The notes below the pieces were generated by a model, which saw only the letters and a program-made list of their open reading frames with translations, was not told the DNA's origin and ran no database searches. Shown here piece by piece: positions 22,345 through 35,808 of a DNA stretch of 64,000 bases (position 1 is its first letter; each line of letters starts with the position of its first letter). This DNA is from Sphagnum compactum (taxonomy: Eukaryota; Bryophyta; Sphagnopsida; Sphagnales), in assembly GCA_965153455.1 (NCBI GenBank), contig OZ234495.1, positions 13,016,875-13,080,874 on the forward strand, read 5' to 3'. Position numbers and translations under genes: made by a program.

Positions 22345-24977
22345 ACATGATGAGGCATCAAGGGAAAGAATAGGTTGAAAAGGGCAGTTCACCTGCTAAA
22401 GCTACCCAGAAGCGGGCACCTGCTCAAGTAAAAAAGATATAGAATATGTTTCAATGGATCTAGATGGGATCCAAAGAGAGGTAGTGGGTAGAGCAAGTCG
22501 ATTTAAGAGGTTTGTTTGCATTTCACTTGACAATTACATGATTGGACTTATTGGAGGGATTTTTGCGAACCTAGGAGTCCACAGAGGATGGACGAATTCG
22601 GACAATTGTCAATGGTGAGAGAATTACCATTGATTAAACATTAAATTGCGAAGTAATCCAGTGTCAATGTTGAAGGAGCAATGGATGTAGCTAATGCATT
22701 GGTCAAAGAAGCTCAAGTGGCCTCGTAGAATATCACTATATTGGATGCATTTATCAACAAGGAGTAGTGGAGCATTATTCGAATGAAAGAATAATATCAT
22801 GCCAGGTTTGCAACAATCATGCAAATCATCTATTAATTGAAAAGTTAACATATTTCGATAATCGCATTGTCGTCACTTTGAACTTGTCAAACAAGGGGAA
22901 AACAATTAATTGGTGTTCCATTATGCTGATACAAATGTCCATGGAATTGACGCGGTGGACTAAACATAAAAAACAAATAGCAATAGGATTAGCCGCACTT
23001 GATAGAAAGGAAGCAACTTGTTTATCTGGACCTATGATAAAGGTCTATTTATGTCACTGGTTTTTCTGTTAGAGGAAGATATACCCCTTGATTCTCTAAA
23101 ACCACCATCAGTACAAAGGAAAGAGGAAAATAAGACTAGTATGGAACAATCCAGAGAAGCTTTTCTTAAGGTTGTGACTAAAGAGCAATTTATAAGTGAG
23201 CAACGATCAATACGTTCAAAAAACATATTGCCATAACTAGTTTGGTAGTCACAACAAGTGAAGGTACGAATTGAACCATCTACATTTAGGGATTGGTTGA
23301 GTCTACAACCAACCAATTCACCACCAAAAAAAAACCTCATACTTGTCAACAAATTACGATGATGGAGGGAGGCGATGAGGACATGGAAAGTGATATCACC
23401 ACACAACAAGATGATGAGACAATCAAAACGCAGAGTGACCAATTCATGGAAGAACGAAATGAATCTGATTTTGAATAGGTACCCAATTAGGAACCTTTAC
23501 CTATTCAGGAAACTTTTGCTCCTATAGAATAAGCTAGTAATCTATTGTCAATAGGTGTACAACCAGTTTAACCTAACCCTGTTGGGTCAGCATAAGTTAA
23601 ACTTGTTTATATTTTTCCTGAGACATTAGCAACCTATGCCCAACATAAAAGCCTAAAACATGTTACCCTTTTCTTTGAACAAGCAGCCTTAAATGCTCAA
23701 ACATGACCTTAGACAATAAATAGTTTAACTAATCTAAGATCCAAGTACAATAATGCTAAGAACATGTTAGAGGATACAAATGACCTGTTACAAGCCCGTT
23801 GTTTAAAACTGGTTAGTCATAAGAAAGCCTTGCAAAACAAATATAAGGACTAAATTGTTGCAAAAGCCCAACTCTTCAAACAACAGGCAAAAAATAGGTA
23901 CTTGGTTGCTAAAGGCATTGAAGCTAAAAGAGCAATCAAGAAAGTTGAAACCTTACAGTGTGAGTATAATGAGCTAACCCAACCCCATTTCAAAACACAT
24001 AATGACTTTAAGACCCTATAGACTGACTTAGGTTGGTTAACAAAGGAGTATGGTAAAATGGAAGCCATTAGTGTACAATGGGAATATATATGTTGGAGCT
24101 AGAAAGTACCTATTTGCAACAAAAAGAATAGTTGATAGAAGTCAAAAGTGAAATGGAAAATCATACCCACAAACTTCGAATACATATTCAAAAACTAAAG
24201 GGCGAATTGGAAACACTTCGCAAATCACTTGGTAAAGCTTTTCAACCTACTTACATGGACATCCAGTTGAAGGAGTTTGAATAATTACTTTTAGACAATG
24301 CCTTGCTCAAGGTGTAAAATCAAATGTTAGCTGAAGAGAATCCAAAGTGGAAGGAACGGTGGCAAATAATGCAAAAGATCATTGAAGAACACATTCAAAA
24401 GAATTTGGACATTGTTTGTGCAAATGAAGAGGCCTATTTGAATGAACTGGTTGCATACTAATTACATTTTGAGGGTTACAAGTATGACCGACTCATTAAT
24501 AAACTTGTTGAAGTACTTGCTAATGTTTTTCAGAAGAGTTCACTTATGTGATCAACTATTGTGGCTATAAGTTTTCAACGCGAACCTATTGTTACCACCA
24601 CCGAAGAACCTGAACCCATCAGAGGAGGAGCAAAGCTAACTATTATTCCTTATACCTTATTTTTACCCATAGAACTTGTGAAAATACTTGTAGTTGTCTT
24701 TAACACTCAGGTAGAAGTCTTGGAAAAACCTGTCATTCCAAAACATGTACCATTAATTTTACCAAATATTGGAGTAAACATAAAGGGTACGTTGATTAAT
24801 AATGTTACTCATGCCTTTGAAGTTTTTTTAACTCCAAATACAATATCGAAGGATACATTTATCATGGAGAGACCAGATCTTCAACCAATTCCTTTGGTTG
24901 AACTTATTGATACTACAAGTGAACAACATGTTGATGACCTAGCTACAAGGTTTAAAGAAGTTGTTCTAGGTGACTGA
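22345..24977 (+). pseudogene. Decayed retroelement-like coding region (gag-like, many stops)
   Basis: Long frame fragments on the plus strand are broken by many stops, mostly TAG, and by frame changes. Readable pieces include VSMDLDGIQREVVGRASRF and NYMIGLIGGIFANLGVHRG (about 22435-22590), an acidic piece ending FMEERNESDFE (to 23478), a Lys/Gln-rich coiled-coil stretch (about 23650-24100), and an intact 138-codon tail (24561-24977; rich in Pro, Thr and Ile). The order helix-rich, acidic, coiled coil, tail and the polypurine tract just downstream suggest a gag-type gene of an LTR retroelement without pol. I do not recognise the family with certainty. It could instead be a decayed host gene. 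Confidence 0.45.
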
Positions 24978-25000
24978 TTTCAAGGATAAAATCTAAATTT

Positions 25001-25640
25001 CCAAGGGGGGTAATGTTAACCCAATTTTTTTGTATATATATTAATTGGTTTATTTAACCAGTAACCAGTAAGGCATTTTGATTGAGAATACTTTAATCTT
25101 CTGATTAACATGTTCAAAGGATAATCGATTTGTTAAAAGAATCGGTAACTGAACAATTGCAGTAATTGGTTGGTTAACAAAATAAGAGAATATTAACTTG
25201 TGACCAATAATCTGTTTTAATTTTTGAATTGTACTAGTTAATGATTGTTTAAGTTATAACAACATTGTGAGTTGGTATAGCTAGGAGGATTTGAACATAG
25301 AAAGGATTTAAATTCCTTTCCATGATTTGGTGTGTAACTCTTGGAGAAATTTTAGGATTTCTGAATCAAGATTGTTGGATATTTTCTTGAATATTCTTTC
25401 CTTTATATTTGGATAATGTTAACTTGAAATTGTTCTTTTTTATGCATAAGCAATAAACAAAAATATTTCTTATGTTTTTTGATGTTCAAAACTAGAGCAA
25501 CCTATTGATGCAAATAAGTAAACCAGAGTTATAAACTTGAAAGAGAAAAGATAAACCACATAGACAAAAAACATCTTTAACACAACCATAACATAATTTG
25601 TAACAAAATTATTGCCATAGGGTACCAACATTGACAATCA
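25001..25640 (+). mobile_element. Possible polypurine tract and 3' LTR
   Basis: AAGGGGGGTAA (25003-25013) precedes TGTTAACCCAA at 25014, the layout of a polypurine tract followed by an LTR starting TG. The downstream end and a matching 5' LTR were not found by eye, so the boundary at 25640 is arbitrary. Confidence 0.35.
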
Positions 25641-28536
25641 CTCAAGAGAGGAATCTTTTATGGAAAATATATATTTTAGAAGTAAATAAAAATTTCCCAA
25701 GGACACCTACCTTCTACCTCCTTTTTATACCGTCTACATGACCCTCCTATTGTCTAATTGTACTAAAATAATAAAAAACAAAACCTCAAGAAAAATCTAG
25801 AAGAAAAGAAGGCTTTTCATAAGCACCTTTGTTTATTGCCTTCCTAATCCCATTCAAGTACATCCAAAGAATTTTATCCCTTCCCTTCCTTTATTTTATA
25901 ATCAACAAAAATTACTATCCTAAATAGAAAGAAAACAAAAAGGAAGAGCAAAATAAATAGAAATAAAAGATAGAAAAATAAATAATGAGAGGGAAAAACA
26001 AAAAGAAAACACATTTCAAACCAAAAAAAAACAAAGAAAGGGAGAAATAGCCATGGAATAAAAGGCCTTCCCACCCCTAAAATCCTCCCCCAAGTTCATA
26101 CCCAAAAAGACCATTGTCAAAAGTCCCATTAAACTAAATGTTCCTTTTAGTTTTTCTACAAGTTACCTCCTACCTTCTAAGCAAATAGTTAGCCAACTAC
26201 TACCTTCTAGAATGTAAGTGGTTAACTTTTTACCTACCATCCCTAAAAATTAGTTAGATTAACGGGCCTTATTCCCTAAAAGTGGAGTTAGCAATTCCTA
26301 GTAATAAAAATTATCAAGATGCCCCTTAAGTCACTAACCTTTTAGGTAAAAGAAAAAAGATTAACCCAAGGTTAACATGCACATATCCTTTCATCAAGGT
26401 GTTTGCTTCAAGATGGATGGGGTACCTAACCAAGATTGGTTGAATCTTTGAATGGGGAGATAACCAACCAGCAAGGTCTTGGATTCTTGGATTACAAACA
26501 CCATGGATAGTTGATTACCAACACTAAAAGCTACCCCGCTCGCCATCAAGGTATTCATTCAACCAAAATTTTAATAATTATCACTTGGCCACACATGTTT
26601 GGTCCCATCCCTACTTAATCAATATTGACCAACAACTTGATTTGGCATTTTGAACCTATAGTTCCTCTTGACCATATATCCCCAAGTGGCACATGGCCAT
26701 TGACATTAGCCTCTCAATCATCAAAATTACCAACAAAGGCAATCCCACCTTCTAACATGTGATGATGGATTTCTTTGAATACATTCCCTTCAACTATTTT
26801 ATTTAGACATGTGTAGCCTTTGACAAATTCCCCACCCCTTCACATTGGATCTCCATAGGACAAATGGCCAATGCACAACCAATTATTTAAACCTGTTAAA
26901 GAACTTAGAGTAAAAATTCATTTGAACCAATTCTAAGTTTTGGTTTTAATTGAGAATGTTTGAAAATGTACACCTACTATGTCAGATGGAGTCAATTTTG
27001 CAAAGACTATCAAAAGGACTCATATAATCAAAAAAATTTCATTGAAAAAAATATAGATGATAAGAACATATTGACCACATTCAAAAAGTACTCATACTTT
27101 TAAAAATGTGTTAATACTACTAATACCTAGGGTTAACAAAGCCTCCAAAATAGTTGTTCAAAGAAGAGAAAAGATTCACCGGGTGAAAAAGGCGAGTTTT
27201 TTTTCTTCTAAGGCCCAATTTTTCCAAACTGTGGATGAAATAGAAAATTGGATGAAAACATTACACATGAAAACAAGTAGCTTTGCCACGATAGCCTCTA
27301 TCCTAAAATAATATATTCCATTTAAATTTTTATTATGAACTCAAATTATATGGGATAAGAGTTTGTTGGCTTTATGAAGAATTTTATTTTTAGCCCTCTT
27401 AAAATTCATTGTGCATACTTGAAATTTTCAACCACAATTCCGTTGTTTTTCTTTTAACCATACAAATGCATATAAAATTGTAAATAATGATATTGTGTCA
27501 AAATTTAATTCAAGTTTTTCAAAAAAAAATGTGAACAATTTTTCATAATGTGCACAAGGTAAAATTAAACACTTAGATGTTTGAAACAAACATTTGTAAT
27601 GAATGGATATACTTTAGATGCAAAGAGTTAGGAAAGTTATCCACTTAATTTTTAGTCTCATTTCACTTTCAAGTTAAAAAATTTGACATTTTTTGTAATT
27701 TTTGTTGTCACATTTTGGCTTTAGGATTTTCCATGAAAGGTGTTTTGTTGTTGTGCTTGATGGCACATGTGGATAAAAGAATATTCAATTTGTTTTCATC
27801 TTGTGGTTGATAATTATGATTTTTTATTTGCACATGGTCCATGACAATTAATAAATATATATATTTAGGCAACAAGGTGCGGCCATTTTGGGTGTCATTA
27901 ATTAGATGGAAGTTGCAACATTCATGTGCTACATTTTAAAGAAATGGATATGACAATGGTTTTTTATTCTACATAGGAAGTGCGTTTGGTAATTGAATGC
28001 AATATTATTCAAATTGTGAAAATATGGCCTATATGCTTATGTACACTAAATTTACTTTCATTTACATGGTCATTTGCCTATATATAGTCTAGCTGAGATC
28101 CAGCTTTTCAACCAACCTTGAAAAATTGTGGTATGGTTTTGTACTTATCAAATTACTTCTAATACTTTATTTATAATGCATTAAAAATTTAATAGGTTGT
28201 AATCCTTAGAAGTTTTGATTTCTATGCATCTTTTTCATATTTTTCTAAAAAAGATTCCAAAAGAAAACCACTACATTTTTCCATTGTATTCACCCATGCA
28301 ATGAAAAGTTGGTTAATTTCCATTTGGATTTTTTTCACAAGTTGAAGGTACAAAGGTACCCTAAACTTTCTACACTATACATCATCATGAAATTGGAGGA
28401 ACAATAATTCTTTGAAGTATTTTCTTTTTTATTTAAAAAGTTGAATCTCCTTTCATTGTACCAAGTCGACAACTCTATCTTCGTCATTTTGCCTTACATT
28501 GTTTCCCTATGTCCCATGATGGATCATAATAGTAAT
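25641..28536. other. AT-rich region without a supportable gene
   Basis: Contains A/G-rich low complexity around 25900-26050. Open frames are short, and none has domain features or convincing splice context. Confidence 0.45.
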
Positions 28537-29331
28537 TTAAAGTAGTAGATTATGGAAAATGGCACACAACTGAATCCATAAAACATTTATATGATGATCA
28601 TTTTTTGTTTCGATTTGGATAAGCAATCCTCTCAAACTTTGGAACCTTCCTTTCAATATCCTAATCCCATGTTGTACTTTGACTTGAATAGAAACAAGAT
28701 GGGTATTGAATTTAAAATTACCAAGTAAAGAAGTAGTTGGTTGCTTATAGTTGGGATGCATATTGTTGAGAACAAATATGCAAAATATTTAAAGAAGCAT
28801 TCATCATCAAAAAAGTAAACCTCATGTGTCAACTGCATTTTTGGATTTGTGAAAACATGGTTGTCATAAGAAGATGATTTAGGGAACCCAACCATCAAAT
28901 GTAGAATCTTTCTTTTATGATAATAAATGCATAATTCAAATTTTTGGTGTAGTAGTTTTCACCTTGTCTTTTGAGCGTAAAGATTAATGGAATCAAGGTT
29001 CCATCAATTAACGCCACTACCAAAAAGAAGCTAAAAATCCTATGACATTTTGATTTGAACAATTGATGTTTTAACATTGAAGGCCATTTGACAGCATCAA
29101 CATAAAGGGAAAGAATTGCAACAATTGATGAATTAGTGAACAATTGCACAAAGCTTTAGAAATATCAAACACATCACAAACATCCCTAATGGATGCTGCA
29201 TTTCCACATTGCCCAAATCTAAACATTACAACTTTAGGTTGGAATAATATTGGTGTTTGTTGAACAAACAAAGAAATATGTGAAATTGGATGAAATTCAA
29301 CCAAAGCTAGAATGCAATAAATGTAACACAT
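28537..29331 (-). pseudogene. Broken PIF/Harbinger transposase
   Basis: Four overlapping frame pieces on the minus strand line up with a Harbinger DDE nuclease in order. FGQCGNAASIRDVCDVFDIS (29331-29071) is the N-terminal region. KWPSMLKHQL...VALIDGTLIPLI...NYYTKNLNYAFI (29149-28895) holds the first catalytic Asp. MVGFPKSSSYDNHVFTN (28898-28653) holds the second Asp region. FNTHLVSIQVKVQHGIRILKGRF then LWIQLCAIFHNLL (28760-28537) is the C-terminal part. Each boundary is a frameshift. The position where the third acidic residue is usually Glu (VE before the KGRF block) reads Gln. This is a dead transposase; its terminal repeats were not identified. Confidence 0.75.
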
Positions 29332-32300
29332 GACATCTTCTTTTTTTTTTGTTGAAAATGGATTTTATTTAAATATATATGGAATGCACATGTTTAAATA
29401 ATCATAACTCTTGGGCATTTTTTTACAAGGTTCCAAATAATGTGTTGCATTTATGCATATGAAAATTAAAGACATGTCCATCATTCCATCTTTAGAATTG
29501 TGAGACATGTATGATTTTCCATTGCTAGAATTATCCCTTTGAATTTCACTATTTGCATTAAGATCTTTGCTTACATTATCACTATAAGCTTGGATAATAT
29601 TACAAACAATTTTAGCAACTAAATATTGACCTTTAATTCCTTGAACATTTCTACTTTCACATTTTATGATGTGTTGTATTTGAAAAGACAAATCAAAAAT
29701 GATGTGTGAAAGAAAAATGTTAAATAATAAAAAAATAAGGAGTTGAAGTACAAAGAACCAAACCTAAAAGGTCTTAAAAGATGAAATGATTAGTTGTTCA
29801 AATATTAACATTGATTTCATTTCAGTGTTGAAGTTCAAAGATACACAAAGGTTCAAATGAACCCCCTATTGAAAGGTTGATCTTAATCATCAATCAATCA
29901 AGATTAACAAACAATTACAAGAGGTATCGATGTTAATGTTCCACACATATTCATTGAACTTGGTGAGGATGAACAAATTGGTAAAGTTGAATGGCAATGA
30001 CAAGTTAAAGATGCAAAATGACAAGAATTATGCAATTTTTTTGGAAGGCAAATAAATTTGTGAAATATCAATTCATGAAAGTTTTATTTATGACCCTCCT
30101 CTTTATCAAAATTTGGTAGCAAACATTATTTTGGCTTGCAAATAACTATCAACATTAGTATTTATATAATTCATTTTCCATAGATTGAATCATGTTCATC
30201 ATTGAGTAAACATCAACAATATGTTACATGTTGAATTAATGTAATTCACCTTTTATTTTTAATGTTGTTCATCATTGATTACATTATCTTTTTTACTTTC
30301 TTTATTATATTGAATTAATGCCAATTGTTATTGAATTGTTGCAACTATCACAACCCTAGCCTTGGGCTCGCAACTAATGCAAGGGCTTGTGAAGGTGTAG
30401 GCCAAGAGTGAAGCTTGGGAATCACATTTCCTACTTTGGGGAGTGTGGGAGTGTGGGAGAATGTGAGGGAATGAACCTGCACACTCCCAAGCATGAGCTC
30501 CCACTTTGGGAGTTGGACTCTCGATGGACTCCCAAATTTTCAGAGGGCAATTGCAAGGGTCAAAACTCATTGGATTGAGGAGTTTTTTATATCATTGAAA
30601 AGCTTTTGGAACGTAGATGCCTGAAATGGGCTCACATGACCCATTTGAGTACCCAAAACACAAGTTATGGCCAAAAGAAATGCCGAAAGTCAAATTGGCA
30701 ATGTGACTCCCGACCACTAAAAGTTGGGAATTGCCTCGATTTCCTTACGTGCAGGTGACTTGCCACATACCATTGGAAAGCTCACAATGAGGGCTACAAC
30801 TTTACTTTAGACCTCACCTCAATCGAAGGTCTGCACACAAAGTTATGGGCCTCCAAAGTTGCGGGAGTCGTAATTTCGAGAATTTTGGGACTCCCACTTG
30901 GGAGTTTCAGGACAAAATGACATTTGGGTGTTGGCCCCATGGCCAAGCACAAAATATACTATAAGGGGTAAGGTGGTGGCTTCCCTCCAAGTCCGGGCCG
31001 TGGTGAGTCTTGTGAGTCCGTGTTTGCTCGTGACTCGTTCGTGCACCAACAATGTTCAAACTATGCACTAACCAACTTGTTGTTTTGTTTGTGTAGGTCC
31101 ATGTGAGTAATTGATGCTTGTCATTCATCCTAGTCCCCATCTCAGAGCTCCAGCACGCCCTTTTACCCTCAAAGTGTTGCGAGCCAAGGAGCGTGCCCCA
31201 ACTCCTTACTCTTCCGCTGTTTACACTTTAGACTCACATTTGAATCTTTCAAAGAGGTTGGGAGAACATCAACAACTACCTACCCATGAATTGCACCTAG
31301 CGAAATAACATGGAACTACAAGTTAGTTACATGTGTGATAGCTATATCCTATGTTAAAACCATGTTCATAACTTGTGTCAACCCTATGTTTGTTTTAACC
31401 ATATATTTAATATGGGTCTCATTGACAATTCTATCTCTTTCCTTGAAATAATCCAATTGTTTATGAAAAAATAACTTCTTGAGCCTTTGAACACTTTCCC
31501 TCAATGTGATTTATTGAATCCATTAGCATTTTATTAGTTTTTCCATTACCTTTGCCATAATTTTGTGTATAAATCTATAGGCTTCTGACATGTTTACAAT
31601 GACAAGAATGGTGGTGGAGCAACCTTTCAACAAGGATAACATAACCTTAGTTGTAAAGTAGCCTCTGAAGAAAAAGAATTTAACACTTGTTAAATTGTGA
31701 ACAAATATCTATTGTTTGTTCCCACTTTTTTGCTTTGTTGAAAAATGTGATGGATAAGTGTAATAATAATTTACCTACTAGTTTGTGTAGCCATTAGTTT
31801 TCAAACATGATTAATGGTAACATGGTTTTATATCCAATTTTAATCTTAATTATATAACAACAATTCATTTCCATAATATGCAAGATCCTTTTAAATAATG
31901 ATATGAATTTTTCAAATCAAACTTTTATAGAATTGTATGAATAATTTATTTGTTTGTAATTCAATTTGAATCAAAAAATTTATGGGTTTTTTTTTCTGAC
32001 CAAAACAATAAATTTATTTCCCATTTTTTTCATGAAATTTGATGAAATTTATTGTTTTCAAGATGTAATTTTAAAAAATGTAAATACAACTTTTACAAAA
32101 TATTCAAAGGGTGACACTAAGTGTTAAAATTTTACATTACATGTATCAAACAAGGTATTTATTGGGGGGCATTATGTGAAGGAATTTTTTTCCTTACCCA
32201 ATTATTGCTTAATTTTTAAATATTTGCACATTTAAACAACCTTAAACTTAATTATAATTGTTTCATTCTAAAATAGGTTGCCACTTTTTGGGGCAAGGGA

Positions 32301-35205
32301 TTTGGTTAAATGTTCCTTCATATTTTAGATGAATTATCACTATAAATAGTTTATCTTCAATTGACACTAAATTTTTTGGTCAAGTCTTTAAAAATTGTAA
32401 TTGTTGAAATAAAAAGGACTTTACCCCCCAATATTAATTGATCCACAAATTGTGTCATATTTCACCCTCCTTGATTAAGATCACATATGTGCAATTCTCA
32501 ATCAAAGCTCATTTATGGGAAGGTGAGTAAAATTGTGGTACTAAAATATTATTTATGCATGATCATTGAATGACAAGCAAAAAATAGTAAATTTACATTT
32601 TTTCACAATTTTATAAGTTATAACATAGTTGGCGTGTGTACATTTGGACATGTTTAATGTCAATGTAGTCCACAATTTTTATAGGTTTTTGTAATTGGAT
32701 CAATACACCCATCCAATTGTAAATTGCATTAAAATACATAATAAAGTTCAAAGTTGAACATAAACAAAAGTTAAACATAATGTAATTAATGGTTGCCAAT
32801 TGTCACAAACATTATCATTAGATCTAAAATATATCATAAAGTTAAAAATATTGTGGATTAGTGGACATCATTGATTATCTAAGACCATTTATGGTTTGTG
32901 ATGATCCATAACATTGAAGGACCAACTCAAAACCAACATTGCTAAAGGCATACAAAGCACAACATATCAATTCATTTTATAATGAAATTTATAAAATTTA
33001 AAGTAGAACCACCTAAAAATGTCAAAGCACCTTGAACCATGTCCTACTACCAACACTTATAAATGTTCATCACTAAAGACAATGTTTCATTAGAGTAGCA
33101 AGTGATTTAAAGTTAGTTTAAAAGTTGATTAAAATTTTCTTCCGTTCCATTTCAAATCCCACTCATTCCATGCTCTATTTTGAGCATATGTGGCATTGGT
33201 TTAGGATCGTAGTTTGAGCATATTTAAAACCCTCTTTTGACTAATTTGAAATGTTACACCCTCCATTCACATAGAAGCCTACTAACAACACAAGGTACTT
33301 TTACTATAATTTTTTATAAATGCATAACTAATTTCAATTTATACATAGCTAAAACTGAAATTTTAAAATTAACTTCAAATTGGGTTCACATTTAAATCTT
33401 TTGTCTTCAAGAAAAAATGAATGTAAAAAAATTAGAAGTCTAATATTATGAACATTGGTTATTTTTATGGTTTGAGGTGTTTATACCTTAATTGTCATAA
33501 CGGTGTTGGCCATGAAATTCCATTCATTATTAACACCCCATTTTATTTTTTATTAGGATGCATGTATAATGTTGAGAAAATTGAAGAATTAAAAAAAAAA
33601 AATTATTGACAAGATATCGAAGGTAGTATAGGCGGTTTTTTTTGCATAATTTATCATATGGTCTTGAGTTTGACAGTTCCATGTCAAGACTTGAAACCTT
33701 TTCATATCATGACATTTCCATTATCATGTGTGGAAATTGAATGTTTTTTTCCTTATTTTCCCATGCCACGCCAACACATAAAATTTTAATGAGTCAGGTT
33801 GAATAAAAGGTTAATCCTTTTAAAATTTTATCTCTAAGATTGATATGATTTCATGAAACTTTTGGTGTAATTGAAACACAAATGTTTTTAGTGTTTTCAA
33901 CAAGTGAAGCCTGAGTTCATATTCTAAATTGAAAGGAAGTCATTGAATCATTTGATAGAAAATTTGCATGATCATGGAACTTTATTCTTATATTGTGGGA
34001 TTCAAGCAACAAATGAATATATATTCATGTTCTAACCTTATGTTAATTGATCATCACTAGTAGTGCAAAACGATGTGGAGCCCAAATAGATAAACATTGT
34101 GTTTTGATGTCCTAACACCAACACAACTTCAATACATTATTATTTCCCAATGTTTTGATTTGATTCCCCAAAACTTCCAATGTTACCTCAGCTTAATTGC
34201 ATTAAATTCAAACCATCCTACATTGGATTAAATTAGAACCATGAAAGAATTGGTTTTCACACCAAAACATTGAATGTTGATTTGGATTTACTTTCCCAAA
34301 CTTGAACTAAACAACTCAAATTTCATGGAACATTAACAACCTTGCCAACAACAACAACAACATTTTTTCAACAAATCTTTAATCAATAATTAGAAGATTT
34401 ATGTAAGGTAGCTCTAGATATATGGCAATCCAATATTAATTATAATATTCTCAAAAATGTTGAAATGTTGATTTATTTATTTTTTCAAATAAAAGGTGTT
34501 TGTGAAAGAAATATTGAGTCTTCAAAAATATTTTATTTGTCGAAATGAAAAATGAATTAATTATTTGATAGACATGTGTCAAAGTTGCCAAGGTACTATG
34601 ACACACATGATTTGGTCCAACATGATGTTAATTTTTAGGGGCAAGAAAATGTTGGAAACAAATTTATAATATATTATTTTCTTAATTGTCACAAGAGAAT
34701 AATGAGTTCAAATTGTTGGGCACGGACCACCGATAGCCCGATAATTGAAACCCCAAAGGATAAAAAAAGGGGATTAAATGGGTCCCAATTTCATACTTGA
34801 ACCATTATAACCTAGTTTACAAGGGTTTGGGGGCAACCCTAAATTGATCATTACCCTCCTTAATTTTGTTCACACATTGTTTTGTCTACAAAATAAAACC
34901 AAAAACATTTGGCTCAATGCTCATTACTATGACTTGAAAAATAGATCTAATTTATATGGATTAATTTCCCAATTAAATAAATAGAATTAACTTCAATTAA
35001 AATTGAAAAATAAAATTGCCCAATTACCTAGTTTAATTTTACCTATACCTATTACAATTTAAGAGTAATTATAATATTAATAATTCTAAATTAATATATT
35101 ATAATATTAACCCATCTGTACTAGTACCAAAGAGAATGGTGTACCAACCACATGTGAACAAAGCAAAGCCCAGTTCAGCCTTACCTCTGGTGGACCCGGG
35201 TATCC
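29332..35205. other. AT-rich region without a supportable gene
   Basis: A slightly GC-richer island at about 30340-31310 has repeated ACTCCCAA/TTGGGAGT motifs and looks like part of an unidentified repeat. The 108-codon frame at 29365-29691 lies just beyond the Harbinger remnant and may belong to its second protein, but no domain is recognisable. Confidence 0.45.
30340..31310. repeat. GC-richer island with GGGAGT/ACTCCC motifs
   Basis: Base composition differs from its neighbours, and TGGGAGT or ACTCCCA occurs about ten times on both strands between 30430 and 30900. Possibly a piece of a long repeat; ends not found. Confidence 0.35.
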
Positions 35206-35740
35206 TCGGGTACCCCGGATTATGCCAACCGGGGAAGCGCCGATCCAGGTCCCAAAATCCAGACGACTTAGTCTTAATACCCGTATTCTCATCCAAATGG
35301 ACAGAAAATGGTTCGTTCCCCTGAGTCAGTAAAAAAACTGGATGTATATTCTATGGATGATCGGCAGAGTTCAAATGGGCAGGTATAGGTGATGACACGA
35401 TCAGAAATGGAGGAGGAATTCGTGGATGGATGATAAAAGGTACACCCGATTTTGCCCAACCGGGGAATAGCCGATCCAGGTCCTAAAATTCAGCCGACTT
35501 AGTCTTAATAGCGTATTATCATCCAAATGGACAGACAATGGAAGATGGTTTGCGTTCATCCATGCGGAACTTCTCTGATAGCGAAATTAGAAGTGGTCGG
35601 TTCCTCCCTCGAGTGAAGAAACCCTAATACTGGATGAATATTTTTTGGATGATCTGGGTTGTGATGGTCCAAATGGACAGGTACAGGTGATGAAACGCTT
35701 AGAAATGGATGAGGAATGAGTAGATGGATGATAAACGGTT
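35206..35740 (+). repeat. Tandem duplication upstream of the FIP2-like gene
   Basis: Unit 1 (about 35206-35438) and unit 2 (about 35439-35740) share CCAACCGGGGAA, GCCGATCCAGGTCC, CGACTTAGTCTTAATA, ATCATCCAAATGGACAGA, ACTGGATG, GGATGAT, AAATGG-CAGGTA, AGGTGATGA and GATGGATGATAAA in the same order. Unit 2 carries about 70 extra bp in its middle. Confidence 0.8.
35619..35627 (+). promoter_or_regulatory. Telo-box AAACCCTAA upstream of the FIP2-like gene
   Basis: The exact motif occurs about 190 bp before the first in-frame uORF ATG, inside the second duplication unit. Telo boxes are frequent near plant transcription starts; the role here is inferred. Confidence 0.35.
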
Positions 35741-35808
35741 TCTTGTGCAGAATGCGCTGAAGAAGGAAGACGAAGGAGAAAGAAACAGGGCGAGAGTGAG
35801 AGGGGAAG

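Noticed and set aside
34055-34065. CACTAGTAGTG, which resembles a CACTA terminus
   Set aside because: It is a short palindrome without subterminal repeats, a partner end or a target duplication.
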